Assembly (NCBI GenBank): GCA_900555515.1
Contig: USLO01000030.1
Location: 1-13,598, forward strand
Origin: an uncultured Collinsella sp.
Lineage (GTDB): Bacteria > Actinomycetota > Coriobacteriia > Coriobacteriales > Coriobacteriaceae
DNA: 13,598 nt
Direction: 5' to 3'
The first letter of the stretch is position 1. Each line of letters starts with the position of its first letter. The notes under the pieces were generated by a model that saw nothing but the letters and a program-made list of their open reading frames with translations, was not told the origin of the DNA and made no database searches. Below, piece after piece: positions 13,424 to 13,598 of this stretch. Position numbers and translations under genes: made by a program.

Positions 13424-13598
13424 ATGAAGGAAACCGAGAAGATCGAGATCATGCATTTCGACCAGGAGGGCTATCTCGAGGACGGCAAGGCGCTCTACGA
13501 GACCGGCAAGAAGATGACCGCGCTCGCCGACAAGGTCGCCGACGAGGGCTACGACGCCGTGTTCCTGATGGGCGTCGGCGGCACCTGGGACGAGCTCA
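13424..13598 (+). CDS. Second SIS-domain protein, N-terminal part (cut by window end)
   Basis: An ATG at 13424 with AAAGGAG 6 nt upstream opens a frame that stays open to the window end; 58 codons are visible. It begins MKETEKIEIMHFDQEGYLED and reaches VFLMGVGGTWDEL, which fits the first sugar-phosphate-binding loop of SIS proteins and resembles the FVGSGGTWAE segment of fructoselysine-6-phosphate deglycase (FrlB/GfrF) type proteins. So this is probably a partner deglycase or isomerase to the upstream double-SIS protein, in the same transcript 60 bp downstream. Codon use is sharply different from its neighbour: 55 of 58 codons end in G or C, against about 38 of the first 58 in the upstream SIS gene, suggesting very high expression. 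The rest of the protein is outside the window. Confidence 0.8.
   Translation, partial: MKETEKIEIMHFDQEGYLEDGKALYETGKKMTALADKVADEGYDAVFLMGVGGTWDEL

Overview
The window looks like chromosomal DNA from a Coriobacteriia gut actinobacterium, most likely Collinsella or a close relative. This is an inference from fairly high GC, strong C/G-ending codon use in some genes, dense carbohydrate-use genes, a Tat-type wall hydrolase and the general gene set. No rRNA or marker gene is present to prove it. There are no tRNA or rRNA genes, no transposase and no CRISPR array.

Left part (1-6000), sugar polymer and nucleotide-sugar metabolism. The window opens in the C-terminal tail of a MalK/MsmK/UgpC-type sugar ABC transporter ATPase on the + strand. 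A 374-base gap follows with a + strand terminator, a cluster of four related inverted repeats, and the terminator of the opposing gene. On the minus strand come malQ (4-alpha-glucanotransferase) followed by glgP (glycogen/maltodextrin phosphorylase), the core enzymes for turning maltodextrins into glucose and glucose-1-phosphate. galE (UDP-glucose 4-epimerase) lies upstream of malQ with its own terminator. A palindromic operator candidate overlaps the likely malQ promoter.

Middle (6000-10000), cell wall and a sugar-type regulator. A secreted coiled-coil NlpC/P60/CHAP-type cysteine hydrolase with a twin-arginine leader diverges from galE. After it sits a 131-bp structure with perfect 31-bp inverted arms, then a clear + strand terminator that abuts the end of minus-strand murB. 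murB diverges from a LacI-family regulator. A second long hairpin, with a similar GGGCCGGG/CCCGGCCC base, follows the regulator gene.

Right part (10000-13598), a probable catabolic locus with local control. A 162-aa protein of unknown function is followed by two GntR/HutC (UTRA) regulators whose genes overlap by 16 bp. A 193-bp regulatory gap comes next, with the palindrome TGTATATACA and a repeated GGTATCAAA. Then come a 371-aa double-SIS protein related to the GlmS isomerase half, and the start of a second SIS protein cut by the window end. Two SIS proteins beside UTRA regulators suggest an aminated sugar-phosphate or Amadori-product pathway (fructoselysine/glucoselysine type), with a transporter probably just beyond the window. 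This is the most interesting biology here; the substrate is inferred, not shown.
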